Numbered from the stretch's first letter, positions 1-7,651 are shown. The stretch is 27,397 bases of DNA from JANLQX01 sp043775075 (GCA_043775075.1 JAYVSS010000003.1:1-27397), one strand, 5' to 3'. The notes: generated from the letters alone by a model not told the origin. Translations and numbers: made by a program.

Positions 1-797
1 AAGAGCGCTTCGAGGATGGCCACGCTGGTGTCGACGCCCACCAGGTCGAGGAGAGCAAACGGCCCCATCGGAAAACCACATCCACCTTTCATCGCCTTGT
101 CCATGTCATCGCGATTGGCGACACCGTTTTCCAGCAGCCGTACGGCGTTGTTGAGGTACGGAAAGAGCAGCGCATTGACGATAAATCCAGCCCGATCCTT
201 GACTACCACCGGGTCCTTGCCGCACTCGCGGGCGAAGGCCGACGCCCGTTCGATGGTGGTCGGTGTCGCGGTGATCTGATTGACCACCTCCACCAGAGAC
301 ATCGCCGGCGCCGGATTGAAGAAGTGAATCCCGCACACCTGCTGTGGGCGTTTCGTGCGCATGGCCAACTCGACCACCGGGAGCGTCGAGGTATTGGTAG
401 CCAAGATCGTGTGCGGGGCACAGACCTCGTCCAACACGCCAAACACTTCGCGCTTGCGATCGAGGTCTTCCACAATCGACTCAATTACCAAATCGCATTG
501 GGCCAGGTCGCCCATCGTGTTGGTGGTCGTCAGGAGCGCCAGCGTGGCGTCGCGATCATCGAGCGTGAGTCGGCCCTTTTCGACTTGGCGATTCAACGAC
601 GACGAAAACGCCGCCTCAGTGTCCTTGGCCCGCTCCTCGCTGCGGGAAGCGACGATGACGCTGAAGCCCGCGCGGGCCACGACCTCGGCCACACCCGCTC
701 CCATGATCCCCGAGCCAACGATCCCCACGGTGCGAAAACCCGACGAAACCGGCCCCCCGCTGTCAGTCGGCGGGACGGTAAATGTTTCGCTCGGCAT
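1..797 (-). CDS. 3-hydroxyacyl-CoA (3-hydroxybutyryl-CoA) dehydrogenase, C-terminus cut by window edge
   Basis: This enzyme would oxidise or reduce 3-hydroxyacyl-CoA with NAD(P) in the cytoplasm (fatty acid or butyrate/PHB metabolism). About 265 residues are visible. A Rossmann GxGxxG motif (VGIVGSGIMGAG) lies at about residues 24-35. The catalytic-His segment GIHFFNPAPAMSLVEVV is centred on His158. The C-terminal substrate domain follows (GFIVNALLFPYLNNAVRLL, then CGFPMGPFALLDLVG). Single-domain family members run to about 285 residues, so only some 20 are probably missing. The ATG at 797 is chosen because it sits about 24 residues before the Rossmann motif; no clear Shine-Dalgarno precedes it. 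It is divergent from the S51-like gene, with 141 bases between. Family assignment is firm; the exact chain length of its substrate is not. Confidence 0.92.
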   Translation of the reverse strand, partial: MPSETFTVPPTDSGGPVSSGFRTVGIVGSGIMGAGVAEVVARAGFSVIVASRSEERAKDTEAAFSSSLNRQVEKGRLTLDDRDATLALLTTTNTMGDLAQCDLVIESIVEDLDRKREVFGVLDEVCAPHTILATNTSTLPVVELAMRTKRPQQVCGIHFFNPAPAMSLVEVVNQITATPTTIERASAFARECGKDPVVVKDRAGFIVNALLFPYLNNAVRLLENGVANRDDMDKAMKGGCGFPMGPFALLDLVGVDTSVAILEAL

Positions 798-938
798 CAG
801 CGAACCGTAGCCGAGCGTCGTCGGAGGAGAAAAGTTCACGTCCGGCCGGCGAGTGGGCAAGATGGGTGCGGCGGAAGGGCCGCCCGCTTTTCGGCAACGA
901 TCTGGAAATGATCTGAGAAGCGTTCCACCGGAGGTCAC

Positions 939-1604
939 ATGTCCGCTTCAGCCCCGACCCCTGACGCCCCGTCCACGCCAGGATGGCTGGCACTCCACGG
1001 AGGTGCTGGGTGGTTGGCCGACACCGACACGGCGAAACTGGTTCTAGGTGACGCCCACTCACTCGTCGTCGTACCCACGGCCGCGGCGTTCGAACAACCG
1101 GATGAAGCGGTTGCCGCGGCCACGAATTGGTTTGAACCACTCGGCTTTGACGTGCGGAGCTGCCGTGTTCTGACCCGCCACGATGCCAACGATCCGGCGC
1201 GGGCTTCCGAGATACGGGCCGCCGATGCCCTCCTTTTCATCGGCGGTCAGCCGCTGCATTTGCGGGCGGTGATGTCCGAGTCGTTGGTGTGGGCAGCCAT
1301 CGTTGCGGCGTTCGGTCGGGGCATCCCGCTCATCGCCGAAGGAGCTGCTGCGTCGGCCTTCGGCGACCCGATGCTCGACCCCCGGGGCGGGGCATTCACC
1401 ATCGGATTGGGTCTGATTTCGGGCGTGGCCGTTCTTCCCGGCACCGACGAGTGGTCACACGACCGAAAAACCCGCACCCTCCGTCTCGCCGGCAAAACGC
1501 CGCTGGCGATGGTCCCCTCCACCACGACACTGCTTCGCCATCCCAATGGTCAATGGTCAAGCGCCGGCCCCCTCGAGGTCACCTTCGTCGGGGTTCCGGG
1601 ATGA
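939..1604 (+). CDS. Peptidase S51 / cyanophycinase-like protein lacking the nucleophile serine
   Basis: The 221-residue protein has the look of the class-I glutamine-amidotransferase-like fold of the peptidase S51 family. It shows an early VVVPTAAA strand-turn, LLFIGGQPLHL (the GG(N/D)Q-like segment) and a GGAFTIGLGLISG segment that in cyanophycinases follows the nucleophile elbow. In the family the elbow reads G-x-S-A-G-A. Here the equivalent stretch, about residues 131-142, is IAEGAAASAFGD, with Gly where the Ser should be, so peptidase activity by the usual mechanism is doubtful. The start is supported by GGAGG at 930-934, four bases before the ATG. The downstream PQQ-dehydrogenase remnant begins with an ATGA overlap, so the two were probably once one transcription unit. 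Its role is unknown; a non-catalytic binding protein is one possibility. Confidence 0.7.
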   Translation: MSASAPTPDAPSTPGWLALHGGAGWLADTDTAKLVLGDAHSLVVVPTAAAFEQPDEAVAAATNWFEPLGFDVRSCRVLTRHDANDPARASEIRAADALLFIGGQPLHLRAVMSESLVWAAIVAAFGRGIPLIAEGAAASAFGDPMLDPRGGAFTIGLGLISGVAVLPGTDEWSHDRKTRTLRLAGKTPLAMVPSTTTLLRHPNGQWSSAGPLEVTFVGVPG

Positions 1605-2131
1605 CCTCCGCGGTTGCAGGCGCCTCGGGGCTTGGCCGCGGTTTCCAACGACCGAGTCTTCGTCACCGAATTCAGCTGGACGAAGGGGAAGGGGCGCCTG
1701 TCGCGCCTCGATCGATCGGGATCCGGACTGTGGAAGCGAACAACGGTTTTCTCCACGCTTGACCGCCCGTTCGCAATCACCGTTGGACCGGACCAAAGCG
1801 CCATTGCGGCTCCTTCCCGCCCACAGCGCACCTCTCGGAAATGTCGTACTGGACGGGGGCGTCGGCTCCGGCGGCCTTCGCCGGTTCTCTCGTGGTCAGC
1901 TACCACGGGTATCGCGATACCGGGCATCGGCTGGTGTCGTTCCCCGTTGACGGCACCGGGCGACCCTCGGGTCCCGCGGCGACGTTGATCGACGACTGGG
2001 GCAACAAGGACCTGGCCTCGGGCGAGTCGCAGAATTTTGGCGGACCGGTAGGAGTCCTTCCGATGAGTGACGGCTCACTGTTCGTGGCCGACGACCGCAA
2101 CAAGGTCGTGGTCGCTCTGCGGGGCAGCTAG
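1601..2131 (+). pseudogene. Remnant of a PQQ-dependent glucose/sorbosone dehydrogenase-type beta-propeller protein
   Basis: Recognisable pieces of a sorbosone/glucose dehydrogenase family protein appear in successive reading frames. An ATG overlaps the previous stop at 1601. PRGLAAVSNDRVFVTEF and LDRPFAITVGPD are in the frame of position 1614. LRLLPAHSAPLGNVV is in the next frame near 1800-1845. The C-terminal part is in the third frame: FAGSLVVSYHGYRDTGHRLV, then GGPVGVLPMSDGSLFVADD, ending at 2131. In intact relatives these pieces sit in this order, but the central propeller blades between the GPD and LPAHSAPLG motifs are missing. The whole is about 530 bases instead of more than 1 kb. Decay by frameshift and internal deletion is the simplest reading; sequencing error could explain the shifts but not the missing middle. 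Confidence 0.65.
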
Positions 2132-2164
2132 CCGAAACACCCGGGTGACGCATGAACGACACTT

Positions 2165-2176
2165 CCCAGCGCTGGG
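2165..2176. promoter_or_regulatory. 12-bp perfect palindrome
   Basis: CCCAGCGCTGGG is a perfect inverted repeat just after the dehydrogenase remnant and before the hairpin array. A second short one, GGTGATTCACC, overlaps it at 2175-2185. It could be an operator for the downstream Rieske gene or the base of the structured element; nothing decides between these. Confidence 0.35.
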
Positions 2177-2197
2177 TGATTCACCTACCATGTATCT

Positions 2198-2305
2198 AGC
2201 TGGTTCAGGTTCCCGCCACCTGTTCCAGTTAGGTCCCTGGGTTTGAGGCTTTCGAGCTTCCCCAGGGACCGCCTACTTTCACCGAAGTACGGTCGTTGCT
2301 GCCGT
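2198..2305 (+). ncRNA. Array of four hairpins: candidate structured RNA or leader of the Rieske gene
   Basis: Four stems follow one another. (1) 2198-2230: CTGG and CAGGT pair with ACCTG and CCAG across a symmetric TT/TT internal loop, with a 7-base loop TCCCGCC. (2) 2232-2270: GGTCCCTGGG pairs perfectly with CCCAGGGACC; above it, after a TTT bulge, GAGGCT pairs with AGCTTC and is closed by a TTCG tetraloop. (3) 2274-2289: TACTT/AAGTA with a 6-base loop. (4) 2289-2305: ACGG/CCGT, which would cover the GTG start of the next gene at 2304. I do not recognise the class: the signature motifs I know of SRP RNA, RNase P, tmRNA and common riboswitches are absent. It may be a cis-regulatory leader, a free small RNA, or in part a terminator, although there is no T-run after stem 2. 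The strand is inferred from the downstream gene. Confidence 0.45.
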
Positions 2306-3305
2306 GATTGACGGAATCTCCCCTCCCTCCCCCCCGATTCCCGATTGGCAGCGGGCCCGCCGACCGGTTATTCAGCGCGCCCTCACACGAGCGCTCGCCA
2401 AGCCATCGGGTGGCTGGTTCGTTCTCGGTCCCACAAGAGTTTTGGGAGCTGTGTCGCCACGGTCCGCCCGTAGCGGGTCATCTGCGCCGCCGCAGGCCCA
2501 CCTCATCGCCGGAATCGAACTCGTCAGTTGGGTTTCGAATCGACGCGTCGCCGTTGCGCCAGCCGCCTGTCCCCATCTCGGCGCTCACCTCGGCGATGGC
2601 CGTGTCGAAGTGACCGGGAAACTGGTGTGCCCGTGGCACGGCCTGACGCTCCCGGCGACGGCCGAGGAGCGCGTCGACGGACAGGGACGGTGGTCGCCTC
2701 TGCCCGTCTTCGACGACGGAGTGCTCATCTGGGTTCAACTCGAACCCCGCACTCCCGGCGCTCTCCCGCTGCCGATCATCACCGAGCGACCAGACGCGTA
2801 CTTCGATGCCGTGATTCGCCGGGAGCTGACCTGCGAGCCGGCCGACGTCATCGCCAATCGCCTTGATCCATGGCACGGCGTGCACTTCCACCCGTACGCA
2901 TTTTCCGGTTTGGAGGTCCTTGCGGTGTCCGATGAGGCCCTCGACCTCCGAGTGTCATACCGGGTGACGCCCCGCCATCGTATTGAAGTCGAAGCCCGCT
3001 TCGACTGTCCCGACCCTCGGACAATTGTGATGACGATCACCGCCGGCGAAGGAGCTGGATCGGTGGTGGAAACCCATGCCACGCCGCTGGTGTTGGCGGC
3101 ACCGGGGGTGGCGCCGCGTACCGCGGTGATCGAAGCCACGCTGGCGACCAGTGATCGACCTGGATTCGCAAATCTGCTGAAAGGCGCAGCAATCGCCCGT
3201 CCACTCATCGCCGCCATGGCCGGAAGGCTCTGGCGTGACGACGCTCGCTACGCCGAGCGCACCTATGCCCTGCGAGCTCGGGGTTGGACGCCGGGCGACC
3301 GCTAG
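2304..3305 (+). CDS. Rieske-type non-heme iron oxygenase-like protein of actinobacterial carotenoid clusters (DUF5914-type)
   Basis: The 333-residue protein binds a Rieske [2Fe-2S] cluster through Cys89-x-His91 and Cys109-x2-His112 (ACPHLG and CPWHG). A mononuclear-iron motif D188-x2-H191-x4-H196 (NRLDPWHGVHFHP) follows, so it looks like a complete ring-hydroxylase-type oxygenase. The C-terminal part (GSVVETHATPLV, TAVIEATLATSDRPGFANLL, AGRLWRDDARYAERTYALR) resembles, from memory, the DUF5914 proteins encoded beside crtT and crtU in Streptomyces carotenoid clusters. The neighbourhood agrees: the minus-strand crtU and crtT lie just beyond the amylosucrase. It probably modifies the carotenoid end group or ring, though no specific reaction can be read from sequence. 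The GTG start at 2304 lacks a clear Shine-Dalgarno and overlaps hairpin 4; a TTG at 2308 is in another frame. Its end is 12 bases from the convergent amylosucrase stop. Confidence 0.85.
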   Translation: MIDGISPPSPPIPDWQRARRPVIQRALTRALAKPSGGWFVLGPTRVLGAVSPRSARSGSSAPPQAHLIAGIELVSWVSNRRVAVAPAACPHLGAHLGDGRVEVTGKLVCPWHGLTLPATAEERVDGQGRWSPLPVFDDGVLIWVQLEPRTPGALPLPIITERPDAYFDAVIRRELTCEPADVIANRLDPWHGVHFHPYAFSGLEVLAVSDEALDLRVSYRVTPRHRIEVEARFDCPDPRTIVMTITAGEGAGSVVETHATPLVLAAPGVAPRTAVIEATLATSDRPGFANLLKGAAIARPLIAAMAGRLWRDDARYAERTYALRARGWTPGDR

Positions 3306-3317
3306 GCCGGTACGCCG

Positions 3318-5282
3318 CTATGCGTTTCGCCGACCGGGTTCTGGTACCACGCTGTACTCGGGCGCAACCACGAGCCACCGCATGGCATAGCCCCCGAGAG
3401 TGACGGGTTCGTCGGCCGGGATGAGATCCCCCGTGAGCGCGTCGAACCACCGTTGGCCAGCAGGCGGCGAACCAATCGGGGCGATCATCGTCGGCTCGGT
3501 CGTGAACGACGCAAGGACCAAGACCGGACCATGCAAAGGGTGCTCGCGACGGATTCCCAACACCCGGTCGCTGCCGGTTCCGAACGGACTCCCCGTACCC
3601 CCACCTCGGAGAGCAGGTGTTGTTCGCCGAGCTTCGACTAGACGTTGCATTCCGGCAAACACTCGCCCTTCCACCGTGGTGGCGTCATGGCGACGATCAG
3701 CCGCGACCCAATCCATCGGTGGACGATGAATCCACCGGCTGTCATGGGCCTGGGCGGGATTATCTGTATACGTAGCATTGTTGCGCAACGCCAGTTCGTC
3801 GCCCATATAGATGAGTGGTACGCCGCCAAACGAGAACGCTAGGCCATACAGCAACAGAAGCCTTCTAACCCCGTGATCCAGTAAGTACACGTTGTTGTCT
3901 TTGCGGGCGGCGTCGATTCCTACGAGCGCCGCCGTTGTTCCGCTCGTACGTTCGTCGCCGGTGGCATCGTTTGCTGAGAACGCCACTCCGGTGGCGTAGC
4001 TGGACGGGAACGCTCCTCGGAAGAATTGTGCGAGAAACGTGCGGTGGGCCGATCCGGAGAGGCCCACACGTTCGGCGTCTTCATCAGTGACTGCCCACCC
4101 GATGTCGTCGTGGCAGCGAACGTAGGTGCACCACGTTGCCCCGGACGGAATGGAGCGCATCCGGGTGAGGGCCTGAGTTATCAAACGCACGTTTTGCTCC
4201 GCCAAGGCAGACCACGCCATCACCATCAATTGATTGTGGTAGGCCAGCTCGCACTCGCGACGCTGCCGGGCTCCGTGGTTTCCCAGATATTGGACCAGGT
4301 CATCAGGTCCAACTATTGCTTCTGCCTGAACAATGGTGGCGGGCGCAGCAACCGCAAGCATCTCACGCAAGACCTGGGCGAGAAGATGGACCTCGGGCTG
4401 ATTCTGGCAATTGGTCGCGAGGCGTTTCCACATGAACGCAATCGCATCGAGACGAAGAACGTCAACGCCGAGATTGGCGAGAAAACACATCACCTCGAGC
4501 ATTTCGACAAGTACGTCTGGGTTGGCGTAGTTGAGGTCCCACTGAAACGAATTGAAGGTGGTCCATACCCACCGCTTCATGGCCGCGTTCCAGGTGAAGT
4601 TGCCGGGCGACAATTCGGGAAACACCTCCGGCAGCGACTGTTCCCAACGGTCGGGCTGAGTCCGATCTTGGTAGGTTAGGTAATACGCGCGCTTACCTTT
4701 ATCGCCTGCTTGCGCGGCCTGGGCCCAGGCATGGGTATCGGCGGTGTGATTCAGAACCACATCAAGACACACGGCCATGTTCCGAGCGTGCATGGCGTCG
4801 ATCAACGTCACCAGCGCGTCCAGGCTGCCTAAGCGGGGATCAACGTCGCGGTAGTCGGTGATGGCGTAGCCACCATCGTTATCTCCCTCGCGTGGTTTCA
4901 TTACCGACATCAGGTGCACATAGGTCGCGCCGACCTCTTCGAGGTAGTCGAGGCGCGCGGCGACCCCGGCCAAGTCGGCGGCAAAACGATCGACGTAGGC
5001 GACGTAGCCGATCATCTCGTTCGACTGGAACCAGCCCGGATTCGTTTCTGCCTGGCGATCACGCAGCCGCAGACGTTCGGGGCGATCAGACACAGCTCTC
5101 TGGGCCACGGAGAGCAACCGCTGGGCGACCTTCTCATGATCATGCTCGGGGTAGAGCGCTGCCAGGATCGGTCGCACCAGCCCGCAGGCCTGTTCGCCCC
5201 GCAGGGTCAAGGTCAGCGAATCGCCAGCCGAGAGGGCGGCGGGGAGCGGGACTATGGGATGTGGGGCTGTCGATTTCGACAT
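3318..5282 (-). CDS. Amylosucrase (GH13 family, sucrose glucosyltransferase)
   Basis: Amylosucrase polymerises the glucosyl unit of sucrose into alpha-1,4-glucan, releasing fructose; it needs no nucleotide sugar. The 654-residue length fits the family. Distinctive amylosucrase segments are present: NEMIGYVAYVDRFAADLAG, LMSVMKPREGDNDGGYAITD, WVWTTFNSFQWDLNYANPDV and IAFMWKRLATNCQNQPEVH. GH13 catalytic residues are visible as the nucleophile Asp in VDVLRLDAIAF, the acid/base Glu in VQAEAIVG and the transition-state Asp in RCHDDIGW. The ATG at 5282 is preferred to the in-frame ATG at 5303 because GAGGTG lies five bases upstream of it. No signal peptide is seen, so it is likely cytoplasmic. It follows crtU on the same strand with a palindromic operator in the gap, so it may be co-transcribed or separately sugar-controlled. 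Trehalose synthase and sucrose hydrolase are less likely alternatives. Confidence 0.92.
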   Translation of the reverse strand: MSKSTAPHPIVPLPAALSAGDSLTLTLRGEQACGLVRPILAALYPEHDHEKVAQRLLSVAQRAVSDRPERLRLRDRQAETNPGWFQSNEMIGYVAYVDRFAADLAGVAARLDYLEEVGATYVHLMSVMKPREGDNDGGYAITDYRDVDPRLGSLDALVTLIDAMHARNMAVCLDVVLNHTADTHAWAQAAQAGDKGKRAYYLTYQDRTQPDRWEQSLPEVFPELSPGNFTWNAAMKRWVWTTFNSFQWDLNYANPDVLVEMLEVMCFLANLGVDVLRLDAIAFMWKRLATNCQNQPEVHLLAQVLREMLAVAAPATIVQAEAIVGPDDLVQYLGNHGARQRRECELAYHNQLMVMAWSALAEQNVRLITQALTRMRSIPSGATWCTYVRCHDDIGWAVTDEDAERVGLSGSAHRTFLAQFFRGAFPSSYATGVAFSANDATGDERTSGTTAALVGIDAARKDNNVYLLDHGVRRLLLLYGLAFSFGGVPLIYMGDELALRNNATYTDNPAQAHDSRWIHRPPMDWVAADRRHDATTVEGRVFAGMQRLVEARRTTPALRGGGTGSPFGTGSDRVLGIRREHPLHGPVLVLASFTTEPTMIAPIGSPPAGQRWFDALTGDLIPADEPVTLGGYAMRWLVVAPEYSVVPEPGRRNA

Positions 5283-5316
5283 AGGTGCACCTCGGGCGCC
5301 CATATTAGGGAACGCC

Positions 5317-5328
5317 GAAAGCGCTTTC
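5317..5328. promoter_or_regulatory. LacI-family-like operator upstream of the amylosucrase gene
   Basis: GAAAGCGCTTTC is a perfect 12-bp palindrome with a central CG, flanked as CC...AG. It closely matches the cre/LacI-GalR type operator pattern (TGAAARCGYTTWCA). It lies 35 bases upstream of the chosen amylosucrase start and 24 bases after the crtU stop, in the only gap between the two genes. This suggests sugar-responsive control of amylosucrase separate from crtTU. No regulator gene is in the window. Confidence 0.6.
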
Positions 5329-5351
5329 AGAACCGAAGAGGCGGACGCCGC

Positions 5352-6899
5352 TTATGTCGGTCGTTGGCGTCCTCGCTGCCATGCCTGGAGCGACGCCAGC
5401 ACTCCACGGGTGGGGACCGACCAAATGGGCTCGGGGGCCGTCCCGTAGTCAGACAGCAGTTCGTTGGCGGCAACGAAACCACTGGTCACCGCCCGTTCCA
5501 TGAGGGCGGTGGGGAATGGCAGACGGACGAGGTCCCCGGCCAGCTTCATTCGAGGATGCGGCGTGGCGACCGGGAGGCGGTGGGCGTAGGAGCCGGTGAC
5601 GAAACTGGGGCAGTCTGCGCGAAGGAGAAGACGTTCGTCCAGAATCCGAGCATCCGAGGTTTCGGGATAGACCGCATGGAGCAGGGCGATGAGATCGGCC
5701 CGGACCCGCGCTTCGTCGCGATGATGGGTGACCGGGAGAGCGTAGGCGTGCAGTTCGATCACGCTTCCTCCCGTCCGCAGGGCCCAGCGTCGGGCCTCGC
5801 CCTGGTAGCGGTGCACGCAAGAAATGTTGTCAAGGATGCCCAGAGCGGCAGTCCCGGCAAACGGGGCGCGGTCGGCGTTGACATCACGGTCCAGCCACAG
5901 ACGAAGCACGGCAAACGGCGGAGCCTGATCCAGCGCCCTGAGGTGCTCGTGCCACTGCTCGCCCTCGGCTCCAGCACTGGCGGTGATCCAGGCGTTGGCT
6001 CCCACAATCTGTTGCAACGCATGGACCGTGGTCGCCAACACCACCGCTTCTCCCGCCGCGGGCTCGGCCAGTGTGGTCACGGGATCGTTCAACATGACGG
6101 AGCCACCAAGGCGTTCAAGATGGCGTTGCAACGGCGCCCAGACCGCATCGCCGAATGGTTCGGTGAGCACGTCGAACAAGATGCCCTCGGACGACCCGCA
6201 GAAGTACAGATGGAACATCATCAGCATCTCGCCCGCCGACATCACCTCCTCCGGATTGAAGAACGAATGGGCGAACACCTCGAACAGCATGCGCCGGGCT
6301 TCCACGGGAAAGTTGACTTGATCGAGGTAGTCCTTACCGCTGATCGAATCAAAGCGCGCATAGGTATCGTCGCCGTCGAAAGCCAGCATTTCGGCGGCCG
6401 CCTCCCCATTGATTTTGCGCAGGCCGTTGAGCGTGAGGGTGGGGGTCCGGCGCACGAGCGTGGCGAGATTCAGCGGTGGTGTTCTCGGCAGGCGGGCAAA
6501 CGACTGAAACGCGTTATTCGGACCAAACAACGGATAGTCCTCGCACGGCATAAGAAAGCCGAGCGACGGATCTGCGCGTCGAAGCAGGGCGCGGGCGTTG
6601 TAATACTGGCGAAAGAACGCGTGGAACCCTCGTTCCACATGTACGGCCTCGCTCCTCGCCGCTTCGTTCAGCGTGTCTGGCCACGAGGAGAGCCGACCGC
6701 CCAGCACCGGGCCTGCTTCACGGACCGTCACCCGGGCGCCGCGTTCGGCCAGGGATACCGCGGCCGCCATACCAGCAAGTCCGCCGCCGACGACAGTCAC
6801 CGCGAGGGATTGATCAGCGCGCAGACGATTCGGTGCGCCAGCAATCGGACTGGTGATCTGCACGGCGCGTCGGTCGCGCCCACCGGGCGCTCTGCTCAC
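5352..6899 (-). CDS. crtU: CrtU-type carotene desaturase/methyltransferase (aryl carotenoid synthase family)
   Basis: CrtU converts beta- or gamma-carotene rings to aromatic (aryl) end groups, as in isorenieratene, by desaturation with methyl migration. The 515-residue protein has an N-terminal FAD-binding motif (VVGGGLAGMAAAVSLAERGA). Family hallmarks follow: HVERGFHAFFRQYYNARALL, RLPRTPPLNLATLVRRTPT, VFAHSFFNPEEVMSAGEML and MMFHLYFCGSSEGILFDVL. The C-terminal FAD segment is MKLAGDLVRLPFPTALMERA. An ATG at 6947 would give a 52-base overlap with crtT. The GTG at 6899 overlaps the crtT stop as GTGA, the usual sign of translational coupling, so it is chosen; a GTG at 6863 is also possible. No carotene synthesis genes (crtE, crtB, crtI, crtY) are in the window, so the substrate must come from elsewhere in the genome. 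Confidence 0.88.
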   Translation of the reverse strand: MSRAPGGRDRRAVQITSPIAGAPNRLRADQSLAVTVVGGGLAGMAAAVSLAERGARVTVREAGPVLGGRLSSWPDTLNEAARSEAVHVERGFHAFFRQYYNARALLRRADPSLGFLMPCEDYPLFGPNNAFQSFARLPRTPPLNLATLVRRTPTLTLNGLRKINGEAAAEMLAFDGDDTYARFDSISGKDYLDQVNFPVEARRMLFEVFAHSFFNPEEVMSAGEMLMMFHLYFCGSSEGILFDVLTEPFGDAVWAPLQRHLERLGGSVMLNDPVTTLAEPAAGEAVVLATTVHALQQIVGANAWITASAGAEGEQWHEHLRALDQAPPFAVLRLWLDRDVNADRAPFAGTAALGILDNISCVHRYQGEARRWALRTGGSVIELHAYALPVTHHRDEARVRADLIALLHAVYPETSDARILDERLLLRADCPSFVTGSYAHRLPVATPHPRMKLAGDLVRLPFPTALMERAVTSGFVAANELLSDYGTAPEPIWSVPTRGVLASLQAWQRGRQRPT

Positions 6900-7651
6900 G
6901 GCAGAGGGCGACGAGCGAGAAACGAATGCACGATGTCCTTCTGCCACCCGTCGACGGGTTCCGTGTGGACGTCGGTGAAGCCGTGGCGGCGGAGGCGATC
7001 CTCAAACTGCGGACGACCGTCGAAGTCGAGAACGCTGCGCCACAGGTAGCGATAGATCCGTGTATGGCGAGCGGCGACAAACCCCGACGGAATGATGATG
7101 CCCCACGCCACTGATGTCCACGTGCCCTTTGCGCGAGGCGAATGGGCGACGGAGTACTCGTGGAAGCAGATCGGCGCACCGGGGGCGAGAAGGGGGAGCA
7201 AATTGTCCAGGCAGACATCGGCATCAGGCATATTGCGGATGCCGTAGGCCATCAGGATGGCGTCGAGTTGGAGGTCCGCCGGCGTCACGCCGAACGCTTC
7301 GGCCGCCGCCGCCCCCGGGTCCATCGCGTCGCCGAGAACAAATTTCGTGCCGGCATGGGCGAACGCCGGTTTCTTTCGCGCCAGGTCGAGCATCCCGGCC
7401 GAAGCGTCGAGCCCGACGATCTCGGCGTTTGGATATGCCGCCAGGAGAGCGGCGGTGGACAACCCCGTGCCACAGCACAGATCGAGCAGCCGCAGTCCTC
7501 GGCCGCCATCCGGAAGAGCGAGTCGGTCAGCCGACAGCCGCAAATGATCGACGTATCCGGGGTTGCGTTTCACCAGCAGGTCGTAGTGCCCCGCCACGAT
7601 GTCAAAGTCCGACGGGACTTCTCGTTTACGGGTAGCAAGTGGGGAAACCAT
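6896..7651 (-). CDS. crtT: CrtT-like SAM-dependent methyltransferase (UbiE/COQ5-type fold)
   Basis: The 251-residue class-I methyltransferase has a SAM-binding motif I, LRLLDLCCGTGLSTAALL, at about residues 53-70. The acidic end of strand 2 is EIVGLDASAGMLDLARKK, and the motif typical of UbiE relatives is AYGIRNMPD. The C-terminal part (HEYSVAHSPRAKGTWTSVAW, then TRIYRYLWRSVLDFDGR) resembles actinobacterial CrtT proteins rather than quinone methyltransferases. Coupling by a GTGA overlap to crtU supports a carotenoid role. In Streptomyces crtT sits next to crtU; its exact methylation target there is not something I can state. It is divergent from the nucleoside transporter with 262 bases between. 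No strong Shine-Dalgarno precedes the ATG. A menaquinone-type methyltransferase is the alternative if the gene context is misleading. Confidence 0.78.
   Translation of the reverse strand: MVSPLATRKREVPSDFDIVAGHYDLLVKRNPGYVDHLRLSADRLALPDGGRGLRLLDLCCGTGLSTAALLAAYPNAEIVGLDASAGMLDLARKKPAFAHAGTKFVLGDAMDPGAAAAEAFGVTPADLQLDAILMAYGIRNMPDADVCLDNLLPLLAPGAPICFHEYSVAHSPRAKGTWTSVAWGIIIPSGFVAARHTRIYRYLWRSVLDFDGRPQFEDRLRRHGFTDVHTEPVDGWQKDIVHSFLARRPLP

Noticed and set aside
2231..2270. Perfect hairpin as a tRNA, SRP RNA or cobalamin riboswitch
   Set aside because: No tRNA cloverleaf, no GGUCAGG-type SRP apical motif and no B12 box are present; left as an unclassified structure.
4914..7049. 711-codon open frame on the plus strand across the crtU and amylosucrase genes
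   Set aside because: It is antisense to two clear enzyme genes, crosses their boundary, and its translation is Arg/Gly/His-rich with no domain.
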